Positions 33,596 through 45,900 of a stretch of DNA of 64,000 bases are shown here, in pieces. This DNA is from Bidens hawaiensis (lineage: Eukaryota > Streptophyta > Magnoliopsida > Asterales > Asteraceae). The first letter of the stretch is position 1. Every line of letters starts with the position of its first letter. Both the position numbers and the translations under genes were made by a program. The stretch covers positions 62,001 to 126,000 of the forward strand of contig JAIQDT010005452.1 in assembly GCA_021521415.1 (NCBI GenBank). The letters are read 5' to 3'. Under the pieces are notes generated by a model. It did not search any database. It was given only the letters and a program-made list of their open reading frames with translations, and had not been told where the DNA came from.

Positions 33596-35046
33596 ATGGA
33601 TGATCAAGATGTGTCTACTAACAAAATCCCGTGGTTGTTTGGACAGGAAAATTATAAAAAATGGAAGGTACTTTTTGAAGTTGTTGTGTGTTACAATGAT
33701 GTGGATATGTGGAATTCGATAAAAAAATGGTCCATATATCCCTGATGGCACAAACAACAATCAGACATTGGAAAGGCAGATGAAAAAAAAGGATGATAGA
33801 GCACTGTCTATGCTGAAACTTGGTCTATCATGGAAGATCTTGACAAGTGTGGCTCATCACACTACTGCAAAGGACATGTTTGAAGGAAATACTCAACTGA
33901 AAGATATCAAGAAAGACAAATTGAAGCAACAGCTGGATAGATTCAAGTTCAAGGAAGGTGAGAGACTGAAATCTGTTTTGCAAAGGTTTGTGGCTATTGT
34001 CAATGAAATCAGAACCACCGACCTTGCAATAACATATTTTGACCTAAACAAGAAATTGTTGTCATCTTTGTCTGGAGAGTGGTACACTGCAACCTAGTTC
34101 ATCAAGGAAAAGGCAAATTTCCCAACCTTCAAGCTTGATGATGTTATCTGCTTTCTACAAGTTGCTGATCATGAAATGATTGACAACCATATGATCAAGG
34201 AAGATAAACCAAGCTTCCACGTTGCAAATGCTCTAATTGCACCAATGGAGAATCTGCCAACAAAGAAACAACAGCAAGTCCTTATAGTTGAAGAACCAAT
34301 TGAGTATAATTCTGAAACCCAAAAAGTTTTTATGGCTGGTCAGTCTGGCAATCAAATGGGCAGTCAATGTTTAATGTTCAATTGATGGATGATGGTGATA
34401 CATCTTCAATGGCAAGTGGACATGCTCTCTATATTGTTGGAAACATTAATCATGGAAATTATTATCAAGTTATCTTCTCAATGTTCACTGATTCTTACAA
34501 TGCATTTCTGTCTAAGAATTTAATTCACACAAGTGTAGTGCAAGAAGACCTTGAACAAATTTATGCTGATGATTTGGAGAATATGGATCTCAAATGGCAA
34601 GCTGCAATGTTGGCTGTGAGAAGTAGAAAAAGATATACAACAGAACTGGTAGATCTTTGGTTTCTGGTCCTAATGACAAAATTGGCTTTGACAAGTCAAG
34701 AGCAATTTACTATAATTGTCAATTACCAGGTCATTTTGCAAGAGAATGCAATCAGCCAAGAAAATTTCAGAACAATAACCAACAAAGAACCCAGTTTCAG
34801 TACCAAAATCAGAATCAAGGCCAACAAAGACAGTCCAACAACAACAACAAATTTCAACAACAAAATCATCAACAGATAATCCCACAACAACCACAATTTC
34901 AAAGAAACCAACAAAACACTCCACAAGCTCCTACCAATCAAAATAGGAATAATGCCAATCAACGAAGAAACCAGGGAAAGGTTGCTTTAGCTCAACCACA
35001 ACAAGATGGTGTGTTTGACTGGGGTAATCATGCTGAAGACATATAG
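33596..35046 (+). pseudogene. Element C gag with CCHC knuckle and Gln/Asn-rich tail
   Basis: The start is the ATG at 33596 (MDDQDVSTNKIPWLFGQENY), homologous to the element A gag start. A frameshift at the A-run near 33722 is followed by MLKLGLSWKILTSVAHH, LKDIKKDKLKQQLDRFKFKEGE and LLSSLSGEWYTAT, then a stop (T*FIKEK). Later segments carry SKNLIHTSVVQEDLEQ and MDLKWQAAMLAVRSRK. The nucleocapsid knuckle is CQLPGHFARECNQPRK (near 34719-34766), followed by a long Gln/Asn-rich tail to 35046. The role is capsid and RNA packaging. Confidence 0.85.
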
Positions 35047-36790
35047 AAGGCTAATGTGGCATTCATGGAAAAAATTGTAAATGAAGCTGAATCCTCTTCA
35101 TCTCAGGTACATTCAATGCTCACAACATTTGAATTACTTGAGATAAATGATGATTTAAGAAACGAAGTTGGTAAACTGCAATCTAAATGCTTTAAGAAAA
35201 CAAAGCATAATAAATGTTTATGAGATGAGTGAGTTAACATATGAAAACCAAATCAGGAGTTTAGAACAAGACTGTATGGTCAGTTACAACATTCAGTCAC
35301 GATATACCACTGAAATTGATGGATTAAAGAAAATGTATCTTGATGATAAGTTGAAGAATACAACACTTCAAGTTGAGGTTGATTTTCTAAAGAATATGTT
35401 GTCCACTAGTAACATTTGTAAAAAGTTGAAAAAAATCAAAGAGAAGGATAAGTACAAGGTTGTTCCTCCACCCTTTAATGACAATTACTCATTCAAGGTG
35501 GACAAAGAAAAGATAATTTATTATCTTGATCAATTTAGAGATGTCTTTGAACACAAAAAGGAGTTTGTTGAAAACTAAAAAATGGTTGAGGTTGATAAGG
35601 AATGTGAGTTAGTGATGAATGTTGTTGAGACAAAGGAAAATCAGTTGATAAATCTATTGGAGTACAAGTTTCATTTGAAAGTGATAGATGTTCAAGCCGT
35701 GGCAGTTTAAAAGAAATGAGAAGTAGTAAACAAAGTTCAAAAGACAAGATCCCTTTGTTACCAATGATTACTCCGAAGATGAGAAACACCATGAGCAAAT
35801 GAGAAAATAACATAAATCCTTTGATATTTGTGAGTCGAAGGGAAAGGGAAATGAAAGACAAACTGTTAAAAATTCTTCAAAGAAAAACAATGAAACTTTT
35901 ACAAACAAAATTTCATCAAAAAGGACAATTGTCAAAAACAATAAGAAAAATGAAGAAACCATCAAGAATGATGATCTCTTTCCAATCTATCCTATTTTGT
36001 CTAATAAGGAATTGTTTTGATGTTGGAGAGCTGGAAAGCATGGAAGACTGTATCAGAAGATAGTCAAGACCAAGGCATGATAAAGACGAAAGTCTAATCA
36101 AATTGGAAAAGATAAACTTTATGAAAAGTACTGTTGAAAGAGAAGATATCAAGATTGAAGAATTCCTACCTTTTTCAATCAACTTTGATGGTCTTATCAC
36201 TCAGCAAAAGACCATTAGAGTTGATTCCCCAAGACCAAGTGAAAGATATAAGAGGGGTAACTCAGGTGAGAAGTTTAAAGGACAAGTTTGGTGCAAAGTC
36301 TGTGATGTCTATGGTCATCACACTGACTCATGTCAAGGAAGGTTCTCACCAGAACCATTTCGTGTTCCTGACCATACAATCTTTGGACGTGATTTTGCAT
36401 TCTACAAGACTAAGTATAATGAATACTTTAGTAAGGCTAAGAATAAGGATGATGTATATGCTGTCAAGATTGATGATGTGGGTAATCGAAAAAAAATTTG
36501 AAAGAAAAGAAACATGACCCTATGATCAAGAAACCTGTCAGGAATAAATCTGATATGTCTTGAAAATCTGTAAAGTCTATTGATTCTGAGAATTTAACCA
36601 GTTATGAAAGTGAGAGCAAGATCAAGAGGTATGTATTCAATAGAAAGGAATCAAAAGAACTCACTGTTGATGAAAAATTTCTTTTGAAACATGGTTTTGA
36701 ACCACATGGTTTCTTTGGAAGACAAAATCTGAAACTCAAGTGACAATCATGAAAAGGGAATTTGTCATTGAAGATTGCACAAGCACAGTT
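35047..36790 (+). pseudogene. Element C gag-protease spacer: coiled coil and second CCHC knuckle
   Basis: Continues the polyprotein with a coiled coil (EINDDLRNEVGKLQSKC through EVDFLKNMLSTSNICKKLKK, 35100-35440), VDKEKIIYYLDQFRDVFEHK, then a heavily mutated stretch (35580-35980). The frame recovers at IYPILSNKELFDVGELESMED and then holds EDIKIEEFLPFSINFDG and a CX2CX4HX4C knuckle CKVCDVYGHHTDSC (about 36294-36335). This matches element A (CKKCDEYGHHTDSC) in order and spacing. It breaks off before the protease at 36790. Confidence 0.8.
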
Positions 36791-37145
36791 TGTAAGTCCT
36801 TAGAACGGATCTTTAAATGTGATATCAAACGATCTCGAAATTAAGCGGAAATCAACAAAATATTATACAAAGTAAAATGGTTAAACACACGAGGAATGCT
36901 TCAAAACACACGTATTATTACATCTGGTGCTTAAGCACTACGTTACACACGAGCTTGTTCACCCAACGTTATGAACGCCCAAACCCAAACAGCTAACTAC
37001 ATTGTATATATAGGTACTACACCCTAGCCCAACATAAGCCAAAAGCCCACCGAGATCTCTTGGATCTCGGTTCACATACGGGCCCAATACAGGATATAAA
37101 CAAGCCCAAAACTAAAGTACAAACCAAACTAATGTAAGCCCAACA
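36791..37145 (-). repeat. 3' LTR of element D (355 bp)
   Basis: Plus strand begins TGTAAGTCCTTAG and ends AAGCCCAACA; sense therefore starts TGTTGGGCTTAC and ends in CTTACA. The adjacent sense sequence AAGGGGGAGATTG (just above 37145) is a polypurine tract. Confidence 0.75.
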
Positions 37146-38616
37146 ATCTCCCCCTTGATTTGTATCTTCATTTTCAATCATGCTCAAGAATGTCCGCATC
37201 TGCCTCCTTATATGCACCAGCCCATAGACATGTTTTGATGATCGATCCCACCATGCTTGTATATTCTTTAGCAGTTGGCTCAAACAATGGATTAGCCATG
37301 ATTTGAAAGTTACTTGGAGTCTTGATGTCCTTCTCGCCAAACTTCAATAAATCACGTGGATCGACAAACCTGAATCGCCCTCATTTTAGACGAACAATGA
37401 CTATTGCAGTTTCCCCATCATATGTCCATAATTTCATCTCATCCAATGCACCATCGGGATTTCTGGTAGATAGCGGAATATGACTAGCTTTCTTTGTTGT
37501 TGGCCACATGACGTTCATGAATGACTCAGCGGTAGTCATATCAGGGAATCCTCTATTAACTTGACTACTCAAGAAGTTCCAGAAGTCTGTAGCCTTCTTG
37601 TCGTTGTTCGGATTGTGGAAGGGAGCATTAATCAGCTCACTGAGATCAACCTTCATCCAGGATCCAAAATCCTTCATTTTCTTGTAATATTCAGAAGTCC
37701 CAAACCATCTTTTCACCCACCACATGGATTTGTCGACATCAAAGCCCCAAGACACAACCCCTGATCGATCACCGTATTTTTCAGAAAAAAACCCTTTTGA
37801 AGTTCAAGAATAAACTTGTCTAGGTGATCAGAAGATTCCACGTTCTGGTTCGAGTTCTTCATGATGAGAATCTTCTTTTGTAGCCTTTCAGATTGTTCAG
37901 CGGTTCTTGTAGGACCAGCGAGGTAATTTTCTTGTGTCTTAGAAACATCAATATTTGAAGCAGGACGCAAACTAGAACTGCCACCTTGACTTCCAACAGG
38001 TGTCTTTGTAGCAACGTCCTCACCGCTTTCAAATTCATCTCTAAACTTATGAATAAGATTTTGTTGGAGGTCAAGGTACATAGCGGTGAGACCACCCATG
38101 TTAGCTTGAAGTTCGTTGATCTTCAAATCTTTGTCAACATTGCTAGCTTCAAGCTCTTGGATGCGTACGTCCTTCACATCCGAGTCATGCTCAAGCTTAA
38201 AGACTCGTCGTTGCAAGGATTATACATCAACGGGTTCATCATCCAAAGTAATCCCTTTGCCTTTAACCTGCAAAAATTTATCTTGCATTGCAAGAATATG
38301 AGCAATCTTGTCAGCACTGTTAGAGCTTGATTGACCAATCCCAATGGCTCGTCTGCAGATGGAATATCACTCTCAAACTTGAACTCATAAGAAATGTCAT
38401 CAAATATATATTCTTGAGTCTGAGGTTAAAAACTAGGTGGACTTGTATCAACATGAGTCTCAGTTGGTTCCGACTCATGTTCTTGTTGTTGGCTAGTCGG
38501 TGTAGTTTCAGTAACCAGCACACCCGGTCGTGGATCTTTCTTTCTTCGCTTTCGTGGAACAAGATCGGTGGTTGGTTCTTCAGGAATATCTTCATCTGGT
38601 GTCGCAGTAACTGATA
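37146..38616 (-). pseudogene. Element D ORF2-like protein, C-terminal half
   Basis: In sense from 38616: basic segment VPRKRRKKDPRPGVLVTE, acidic stretch, then a coiled coil (VFKLEHDSDVKDVRIQELEA and DKDLKINELQANMGG). A SLRPASNIDVSKTQENY segment follows, and after a frameshift near 37750 a compact domain (MWWVKRWFGTSEYYKKMKDF, ATDFWNFLSSQVNRGFPDM, FVDPRDLLKFGEKDIKTPS, FEPTAKEYTSMVGSIIK). At least three stops are present. It occupies the same place as ORF2 of element A (directly before the polypurine tract) but I see no sequence similarity. It is probably a structural or accessory protein; no known enzymatic motif. Confidence 0.6.
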
Positions 38617-41600
38617 ATGTCTCAAGATTTTAAGTGCAAAGATAACCGCTCCCAGTTCTAAGTCATGAGTAGTGTAATTTTTCTCGTGTACTTTTAACTG
38701 TCGGGAAGCATAGGCTACAACCTTATTATTCTGCATCAACACGCATCCTAACCCTCTACGCGATGCGTCACAATACGCGACAAAACCATCGTCTCCATCG
38801 GGGAGACTTAAAATCGGCGCTTGGCACAATTTTTGTTTTAACGTTTGAAACGCCGTTTCCTGCTCTTCTCCCCATTCATACTTTCGATCCTTTTGAGTCA
38901 GGAGGGTTAAAGGTTGGGAAATGCTGGAAAAGTTCTCTATAAATCGACGATAATATCCAGCTAAGCCTAAGAATTGGCGGATTTCCTTTGGAGATTTAGG
39001 CGCTTGCCAATTCTTAATTGCTTCAACCTTACTCGGATCAATGTGTATTCCTTGATGGTTTACAACGTGACCGAGGAATTGCACTTCTTGTAACCAGAAG
39101 TTACACTTGGAGAATTTTGCATACAACTTCTCCTGATTCAGAAGCTCTAAAATTATTCTTAAGTGTTGCCCGTGCTATTCTTTACTTTTTGAGTAGATCA
39201 AAATATCGTCAATAAACACGATGACGAATTTGTCGAGGTAGGGTTTACAGACTCGATTCATGAGGTCCATGAACACTGCCGGCGCATTTGTTAGCCCGAA
39301 AGGCATAACTAAGAACTCGTAATGGCCGTAGTGAGTCCGGAATGCGGTTTTTGGGATATCTTCTTCCTGGATTCTAACCTGATGGTATCCCGATCTAAGA
39401 TCGATTTTTGAGAAATAGCTCGCACCTTGCAGCTGGTCAAACAGATCATCAATTCGGGGAAGAGGGTACCTATTTTTGATTGTTAACTTGTTCAACTCCC
39501 TGTAATCAATGCACATTCTAAGGCTCCCGTCCTTCTTTTTCACGAATAATACAGGTGCACCCCACGGGGAATGACTAGGACGTATAAATCCTTTATCCAA
39601 CAATTCTTGCAACTGATTGGATAATTCTTGCATCTCGGACGGTGCAAGTCGGTAGGGTGCTTTAGCAACAGGGCCAGCTTGAGGTATTAGATCGATTCTG
39701 AATTCGACCTGTCGGGTTGGCGGTAATCCAGGAAGTTCTTCTGGGAAAACTTGTGGAAATTCGCGTACCACCGGGATATCTTCCACCCGTTTCTCCTCAG
39801 AATCTGTGGCCGTCAAGCTCGCTAGATACGCCACGCATCCCTGACGTATATATTTTAACACCTTGAGGTGGGATATAAATGGTATCATTGTGCCCGACTT
39901 CTCTCCTTGCACTAACACCTCTCCGTCATCCGACACCCGGATCTTGACGATTTTCTTTTCACAGTTTATTTCCACTTTGTTACGTGCTAACCAATCCATT
40001 CCCACTATCACGTCAAAACTACCTAATTCTACCGGTAATAAGTCAATCAGGAAGGATTGATCGTTCAGAATAAAAGGGCAATTCCGAACAATCTGATTAA
40101 CTATCATGGTTTTACCGTTAGCGACTTCTACGGTATAAGGTTCTATGGTTTCACTAATCGGAAGGTTTGCTATCGATAGGAACTTAACGCAGACAAAACT
40201 TCTATCGGCGCCCGTATCAAATAATACAAAAGCGTAATGATCAGAGACGAGGAATGTACCTGTCACTACGCTGGGGTCCTGGCGTGCTTCGTTCGCCCCC
40301 ATCACAAATGCTCGGCCTCTCGCCGGATTGGACGACGATGCCTGACCCACGGCTTGCCTCCCATTTCCTCCCTGGTTCAGTTTCGAACAGTATCCCTTGA
40401 AGTGATCTGTGCTGCCGCATTCAAAGCAAGCACGGCTGGTGGTCATCATTTGGTTTCCTTGTGGGTTTTGTTGTCGGGCTGGTTGGGTCCTAAGTGGCTG
40501 CGCACGGATAGGTTGTCGTTGTCGGTTCAGATTGTTTAGGTTTGGCCTACAACTCGGTGCGTAGTGCCCATTCCTGCCACACCGGTGGCACACTACCCCC
40601 TTGCACTCGCCACCATGCTGGTAACCGCATTTTCCACACTTAGGGAGCGTCCCTTTCTGCGATTCTTGCCTTCCGCCTGAACTAGTCATGGCGTAGTTCT
40701 GGGCAGCGGACCGAGCACGTTTATTTTGCTGCTTCTCTTGGATCCTATTGTCATACGTACCCTGCTTTCCCCCAGCAGACTCTCCTGCCACCTTCAGTGA
40801 CCCACTCCTCACGAAATCGTATGTGACGATACCAGCTTGCGTCACCGCACCATCAAACGTCTTGTGTACCCCAGAGTTGACTATACTCCTTACTACTGGA
40901 GTTAGTCCCCATATATAACGCTCAACCCTCTTTGACTCTGGGGTGACCAACCATCGCACCAATCGCGACAACTCATTAAATCGGTTCGTATAACCCAAGT
41001 GGTCTGCCCCCTGCATCTCCAGGTTCCACAATTCGTTTTCAAACTTCTGCAGTTCGTTTTTCGGGCAGAAATGTTCCAGTACAAGGGCCTTGAGCTCTGC
41101 CCAGGTCATGCGGTTTGTCGCTGCCTGACCGCGAGTTTGCACTATTGTGTTCCACCATGTCAAGGCATGGTCCGTGAACGTGCAGGTAGCATACTTAACA
41201 ACGTAATCCTCAGGGCAGTTGCTGATGTTCACAGCAGACTCTATTTTCTCAATCCACTTAACCAACCCATTTGGTCCCTCAGACCCGCTAAATTCTAGGG
41301 GCTTGCACAACATAAAATCTTTGATTGAACATCCCTTTGTTGCAGGAGTCGGTTCAGTGCGGTTCGTTTCTACATTAGGTATAGGGCCATTACTTTCTGT
41401 AACGACCACCTTAGGCGGTGCGTCATTACTCGGAATCGGGTTACCGTTCGGTGGAAGGTTAACATTTTGTTCCCCATCATTATTGGTGGTCGTTTGATTG
41501 CTCGCAGGGTCTGGATTGGTCGTATTGTTAATACTGGCGGCGATGCGCGATACTATATCCGGTATCGTCGCCTCTAACTGTCGAGCAATCAGACGGTCCA

Positions 41601-41640
41601 CATCCGCTTCTGACATTCGGGCTGACCGTTTTGGTGCCAT
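38617..41640 (-). pseudogene. Element E gag-pol (gag, protease, RT, start of RNase H)
   Basis: Starts at ATG 41640-41638 ([20 protein letters not shown]). The gypsy gag core follows ([41 protein letters not shown]), then three zinc knuckles ([40 protein letters not shown]) and the protease [12 protein letters not shown] shows [35 protein letters not shown] and catalytic [11 protein letters not shown]. One TAG at 39174-39172 (SKSKE*HGQHL, apparently from GAG) interrupts the frame. RT then continues to FLGLAGYYRRFIENFS, and RNase H ([33 protein letters not shown]) is cut at 38617. Otherwise about 1,000 codons are intact, so the copy is young. Confidence 0.93.
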
Positions 41641-42009
41641 TCTACACAACATTAAGAAAAATACATATAATTAATACAAATTCTAATCTCGATACACAAC
41701 ACACATTCCATTCATTAATAAACATCAGTACATATTACATAAACATCAGTACACATTACATTCCTGCCATCATCACATAGATTAAGTTTTTATACATCGG
41801 TCCTACATCGGCATCATTTTGACATAACCCGCTATGGGTCAGTGCTTGAATGATACACCAAAAGTATCTACAATGACATCCCCAAAAGAGACCCCCAATG
41901 GGCTAGTGGCTGTACTATAACTACCCAAGATTCACTCTATGTTAGCATCACCACTAACTGCTTACAGAGTATCAAAAAGCGGACCCTGACTACTACCACC
42001 CTAACACAA
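41641..42009 (-). other. Spacer between the small ORF and gag of element E
   Basis: About 370 bp with no frame, in sense between the stop of the small ORF and the gag ATG. I see no recognisable signal. It would serve as intercistronic leader for gag. Confidence 0.5.
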
Positions 42010-42624
42010 CTAAGCATGGTGGTATGCCAACCACACCAACACTGCCACCATCGCCACCAACACCGCCAGCAAACCCCGGATCCGTGTCTCCATCCGGTCA
42101 ATCATCCACTGGGAGTATGCACCCTCCCTCCTCAGCTGAGCAATCGCATACTGGCTGTCCAGTATGCAGTCCGCCAAGTACCTCCTCCTCTGGATACCCA
42201 CCGTCAAGGCGATGGTGTGCTCAACCACCTGCTCGGTGAGCACTCGGAGCCATGCAGCCTCGGAGGAGGGACGCTCATCCCTCTCCGGCCTAGGGGTACC
42301 CCACACGGGTGGAGGCACAGGCTCGGGCTGGGGGCGGGAGGACTCGCCCCTGTGGAAGGTAGGTCTGGGTGGAGTAGAGGTAGGTGGGACATAGGGGACA
42401 CTGATCCGCGCCGTGAGGCGGGATCCGGGTCTGGGAGGGGTAGGGGTGGTCTATGGTGCGGGTGGGGTGGGGGATCTGGCAACCCTAGTAGGGGAGGACA
42501 GGCTAGTACTCCTACGGCTAGTCTTACTAGGCTCAGTGCTGGATACTAGGCGTAAGCTCCTAGAGTTCCCGGAACTGGTCTCCTCCGGGTCCTCCTCCAC
42601 TGACAGACTTCGTGATCTCGACAT
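42010..42624 (-). pseudogene. Element E small ORF upstream of gag, with C-terminal membrane helix
   Basis: About 204 codons from ATG 42624-42622 (MSRSRSLSVEEDPEETSSG) to a stop at 42010, interrupted by one TAG at 42453-42451 (probably from CAG). Residues 1-110 are Ser/Pro/Arg-rich and disordered. Residues 120-175 are predicted helical (AWLRVLTEQVVEHTIALTVG, YLADCILDSQYAIAQLRREG). The end is a hydrophobic helix GLLAVLVAMVAVLVWLAYHHA at the extreme C-terminus, as in tail-anchored membrane proteins. GC content is far above the surroundings. It lies between the primer site and gag, where gypsy elements normally have only leader. The function is unknown; membrane attachment is inferred only from the helix. 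Confidence 0.65.
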
Positions 42625-42970
42625 CCTTACCTGTACACAAGTTAGCAGACATATAGTTCCTTCCATAATGTAAATCATAATTAAATTAATATACACATAC
42701 TTATACAACTTTGTCACATAAAAATATTATCATATACTTACACATATGTTGCCGATTTTACCTATTAATGTTCCCCGTGACTTCCCCTGAATTCCCTCGT
42801 GCGGACAAGTCTGTTATTATGTTCCGGACCATAATAACTCACTTGTCCATCCAAGTTCATCCAGATCTCGTCACTATAAATTATTAGTTGATATTCAGAT
42901 CCTATAATACTTGAGCTACTGGTTATCTTTTAGGTATCTTTTAAAGACATCCTAATTCTTTATAACCAAT

Positions 42971-42983
42971 GGCTCTGATACCA
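42971..42983 (-). other. Primer-binding site of element E
   Basis: Sense TGGTATCAGAGCC, a few bases after the LTR end, is a perfect match to the plant initiator-Met tRNA site core. Confidence 0.9.
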
Positions 42984-42988
42984 ACTTC

Positions 42989-45900
42989 TGTAACACCCCG
43001 TAACTGCAGCGGAAACATAAACGGGGTGCAACAGACACGTCTGATATCAACAGCATTGCTTATAAAGAAAACACTACTACATTAATTTACACCATATTAC
43101 ATTGTTCCGAGTTTAGTTACCGTCTAGGCGTTTGCACATAAGTTTTACCAACAGTACATTAACATATTTAATACAAAAAGATCATTAAGCTTCCACAAAA
43201 AAATAGCACGCATCGTCAAGCATGTAGCAATTATTCCAGTTTGAGGGTACCTAGAAAGCATGTAAAGAAAACGGGTCAACTACGAATAGTTGGTGAGTTT
43301 CACTAATTTAAATAAACAGTGACAAATCATTATAATAATCATATATTAGCGATGTAATTATGCTGAGCCCACAAGTGAAACCTCTGACTATCCACATACA
43401 ACCCCATGGCATACTCCGCCCACGAACCTGCCCAAAACCGCTATGCCTAACATTACATAGCAAAATAAATAACAACAAAATAGACATGTGCAACTGGCTG
43501 GGAAACATCAGCAAATCCATGCCGGACCAGTTGGGTTTGTCAGACCAATAGTACTATTCACACTCTACCAGCTTTTAGCTAATCACTCGTGTTGCGGGGC
43601 CTTACAATGTTAGCAACTCAAACAATCACCGTCTTAGTACATTTCCGTACGATTCCCTTTCAATAAAATATATATAAATACACGCAAATCCATGCGTTCA
43701 GTATGTACTTAAACATTTTAATAGTAACATGCTTTCCGCCCCGAGAAAATATTTAAAAACAATTCAGAAAAAGGGGCTCGTGAAACTCACCTTATCGCAA
43801 GCAAGTAGGTAACACAGTACGCACGCTACTAGTCCGGATCTGTAATACGATCCCTAAGTTCGTTACTATACAATCACTATTAATATAACTTTAACCGTGT
43901 TAACCGGTACATCTGGGGACACTGTTAACCCAGTACTGTACCCGTTCCGGGGGCAATGTTAACCCAGAAACACTTCTCCGGACTCAGATTGTGATATCGT
44001 TTAGAGTTCAATAGTCAAAATTACTATTAGTTCGTTTTCCCCGTTTTGCGTGCCTAGCACGGTTATCCGTTTTTACGTTTCAAAAATGAGTTTGGTCACA
44101 CACGACCCGAAAATAGTTGTTGACTGATAATTTAATTAAAGTTGTGAAATTAGAGCTCGGTTTAGACGCCCCGATTGGCCGCGGGACCCGTTTCCGTCTT
44201 TATTGTACCGGAAACTGTTAAATCGGATAAAATTACCCAAATCATCCGAATTACTTTCGGATGATTTATTTTTACCTGTTTAACTCAGTTATATGAAAAT
44301 AGTTCATTTTTAGGGTTTTTATACACCAGTCAGCTCGTTTAGGCGAACTTTACCGGTTTACGCGTTTTAAACTTTAAAAGTTTGTTTTTTTTTAGCACAA
44401 ATAATTATCCGTTTAATCTCGGATCTTGAAATTTTGCACAAATCACTTTTTGACAGTGGGGAATTTTATAAAAATATTTCCAGAATTAATTTTTATAATT
44501 AAAATTTATTTATCTATTTTTAAACACCATTTAAACACTAAATATGTCGTAAATACCAAACGACCTTAGAAAAATCCCAAATTTTTCCTGAATGACCCCT
44601 GCCATCTAAATAGTCCCCTGTAATTTTTCCAGAACCAAAATCTCTTTTTACATGCCATTTTCACTAAAACCGAGCTAGAAAACCCTAGAACTTGTTTAAC
44701 CGAAAAACCTACTTAGACTTCTCCAACTGACCTAAACTTTTGTGTGTGACTTTTACATGTTTTGAAAAGCTTATCTTGAATTTTCCAGAATTTATCATGA
44801 TATTTAAATATTTTTCACCATTTTTAGCCAAAACCGAGCATTAAATTTACCAAATATTCGTCCTTTGTCCAAAAATTACCAAATTTTCACAGAACTCATA
44901 TTTTCATGTATTTAACACCTTTGTAAAATTTCATGACCTAACTCTAAACCGTTCACAATCTGTCCAAAAACTCATAACCGAACATAAACCGAATATACCT
45001 TTTGTTCTCCGCCACTACAAGCTACAAACTCGTCTTTCCGCCTTATCTACCACTAAATACAGAACCTACAACCAACATACCACAATACCAAGCAAGTTAC
45101 ACTCACCATCAAGCCTTTTACACTATAGTTTCGGTTATTGTTTCAAAACTAAAGTTTAAACCGTAAAAATTCGTTTTTGGTTCGTTTAACTCCTTTCTTG
45201 GACCAAGATCCCTTGTATAACCCGTATACATCACTTGATCATGCAAGAATCGGTTTTCATCTCGGGTTTTCACCCTTTTTTTTCACTTGAAACCTCATTT
45301 TCTTGCAAATAAACTCAAGAAACGAAGATGAAAACGTAAATAACTCGATTTTTACCTTGCTTTGTCTTCAAAATCTTTGGATTTCTAGAGAGATGATGGA
45401 GATTGGTTATTTACTTGAGAAAATGAAAAATTATTGTGGAATTATCCACTTATGGCCGTGAGTTTGGAGGGGGTGGGGTGGGGCCCACCTCCTTCATTCT
45501 AGTCCACAAGTTTGGATTTTCAATTGTGGATAACGTTTTGGATAAGCTCAGTTCGGTTCGTTTTTCGTTTAGACGTTTAATTCGGCTTTTAAAAATGCAT
45601 TTCATTTAAAAGTTTAAACCATAACCCTTGTTTACTTAAAACACCATAATAATATTATTTGCGCATCTTTTTCGGCTTGAATGATGGTATCTTGCTCGGT
45701 TTGGTATTCATATTTCGTTTAACGTACCGACGTATCGTTAAATCGAAATTCTTTTTCTGTGCCGTACTTTACTTATCCCGAAGCATTAATGCTTCGTAAA
45801 AATCACTAAATATTATAGATATCATCTATAACTGAACCCTCGATTCGATCGGGTTTCAATAACTATCAATCGATTAATCGTATATTGAATACGATAAGTT

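Larger units (their letters stand above)
32186..36790 (+). mobile_element. Element C: SIRE-type copia, 5' half
   Basis: A plus-strand copia element with complete 5' LTR, primer site, gag, gag-protease spacer and second CCHC knuckle. It stops at 36790, before the protease, where the LTR of element D begins. It lies 17 bp from element G's duplication, inside the gag of element K. The 5 bases before it are ATATG; the far end is not in the window. Confidence 0.88.
36791..38616 (-). mobile_element. Element D: 3' end of another copia element
   Basis: A minus-strand fragment with a 355-bp LTR (36791-37145), a polypurine tract and the end of an ORF2-like gene. It inserted into element C (break after 36790) and is itself truncated at about 38616, where gypsy element E begins. 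Its LTR is a third the length of the others, so it belongs to a different copia family. Confidence 0.75.

Noticed and set aside
42016..42549. Long plus-strand frame rich in His, Pro and Gly
   Set aside because: It is antisense to the small ORF of element E; the GC-rich sequence keeps several frames open by composition.
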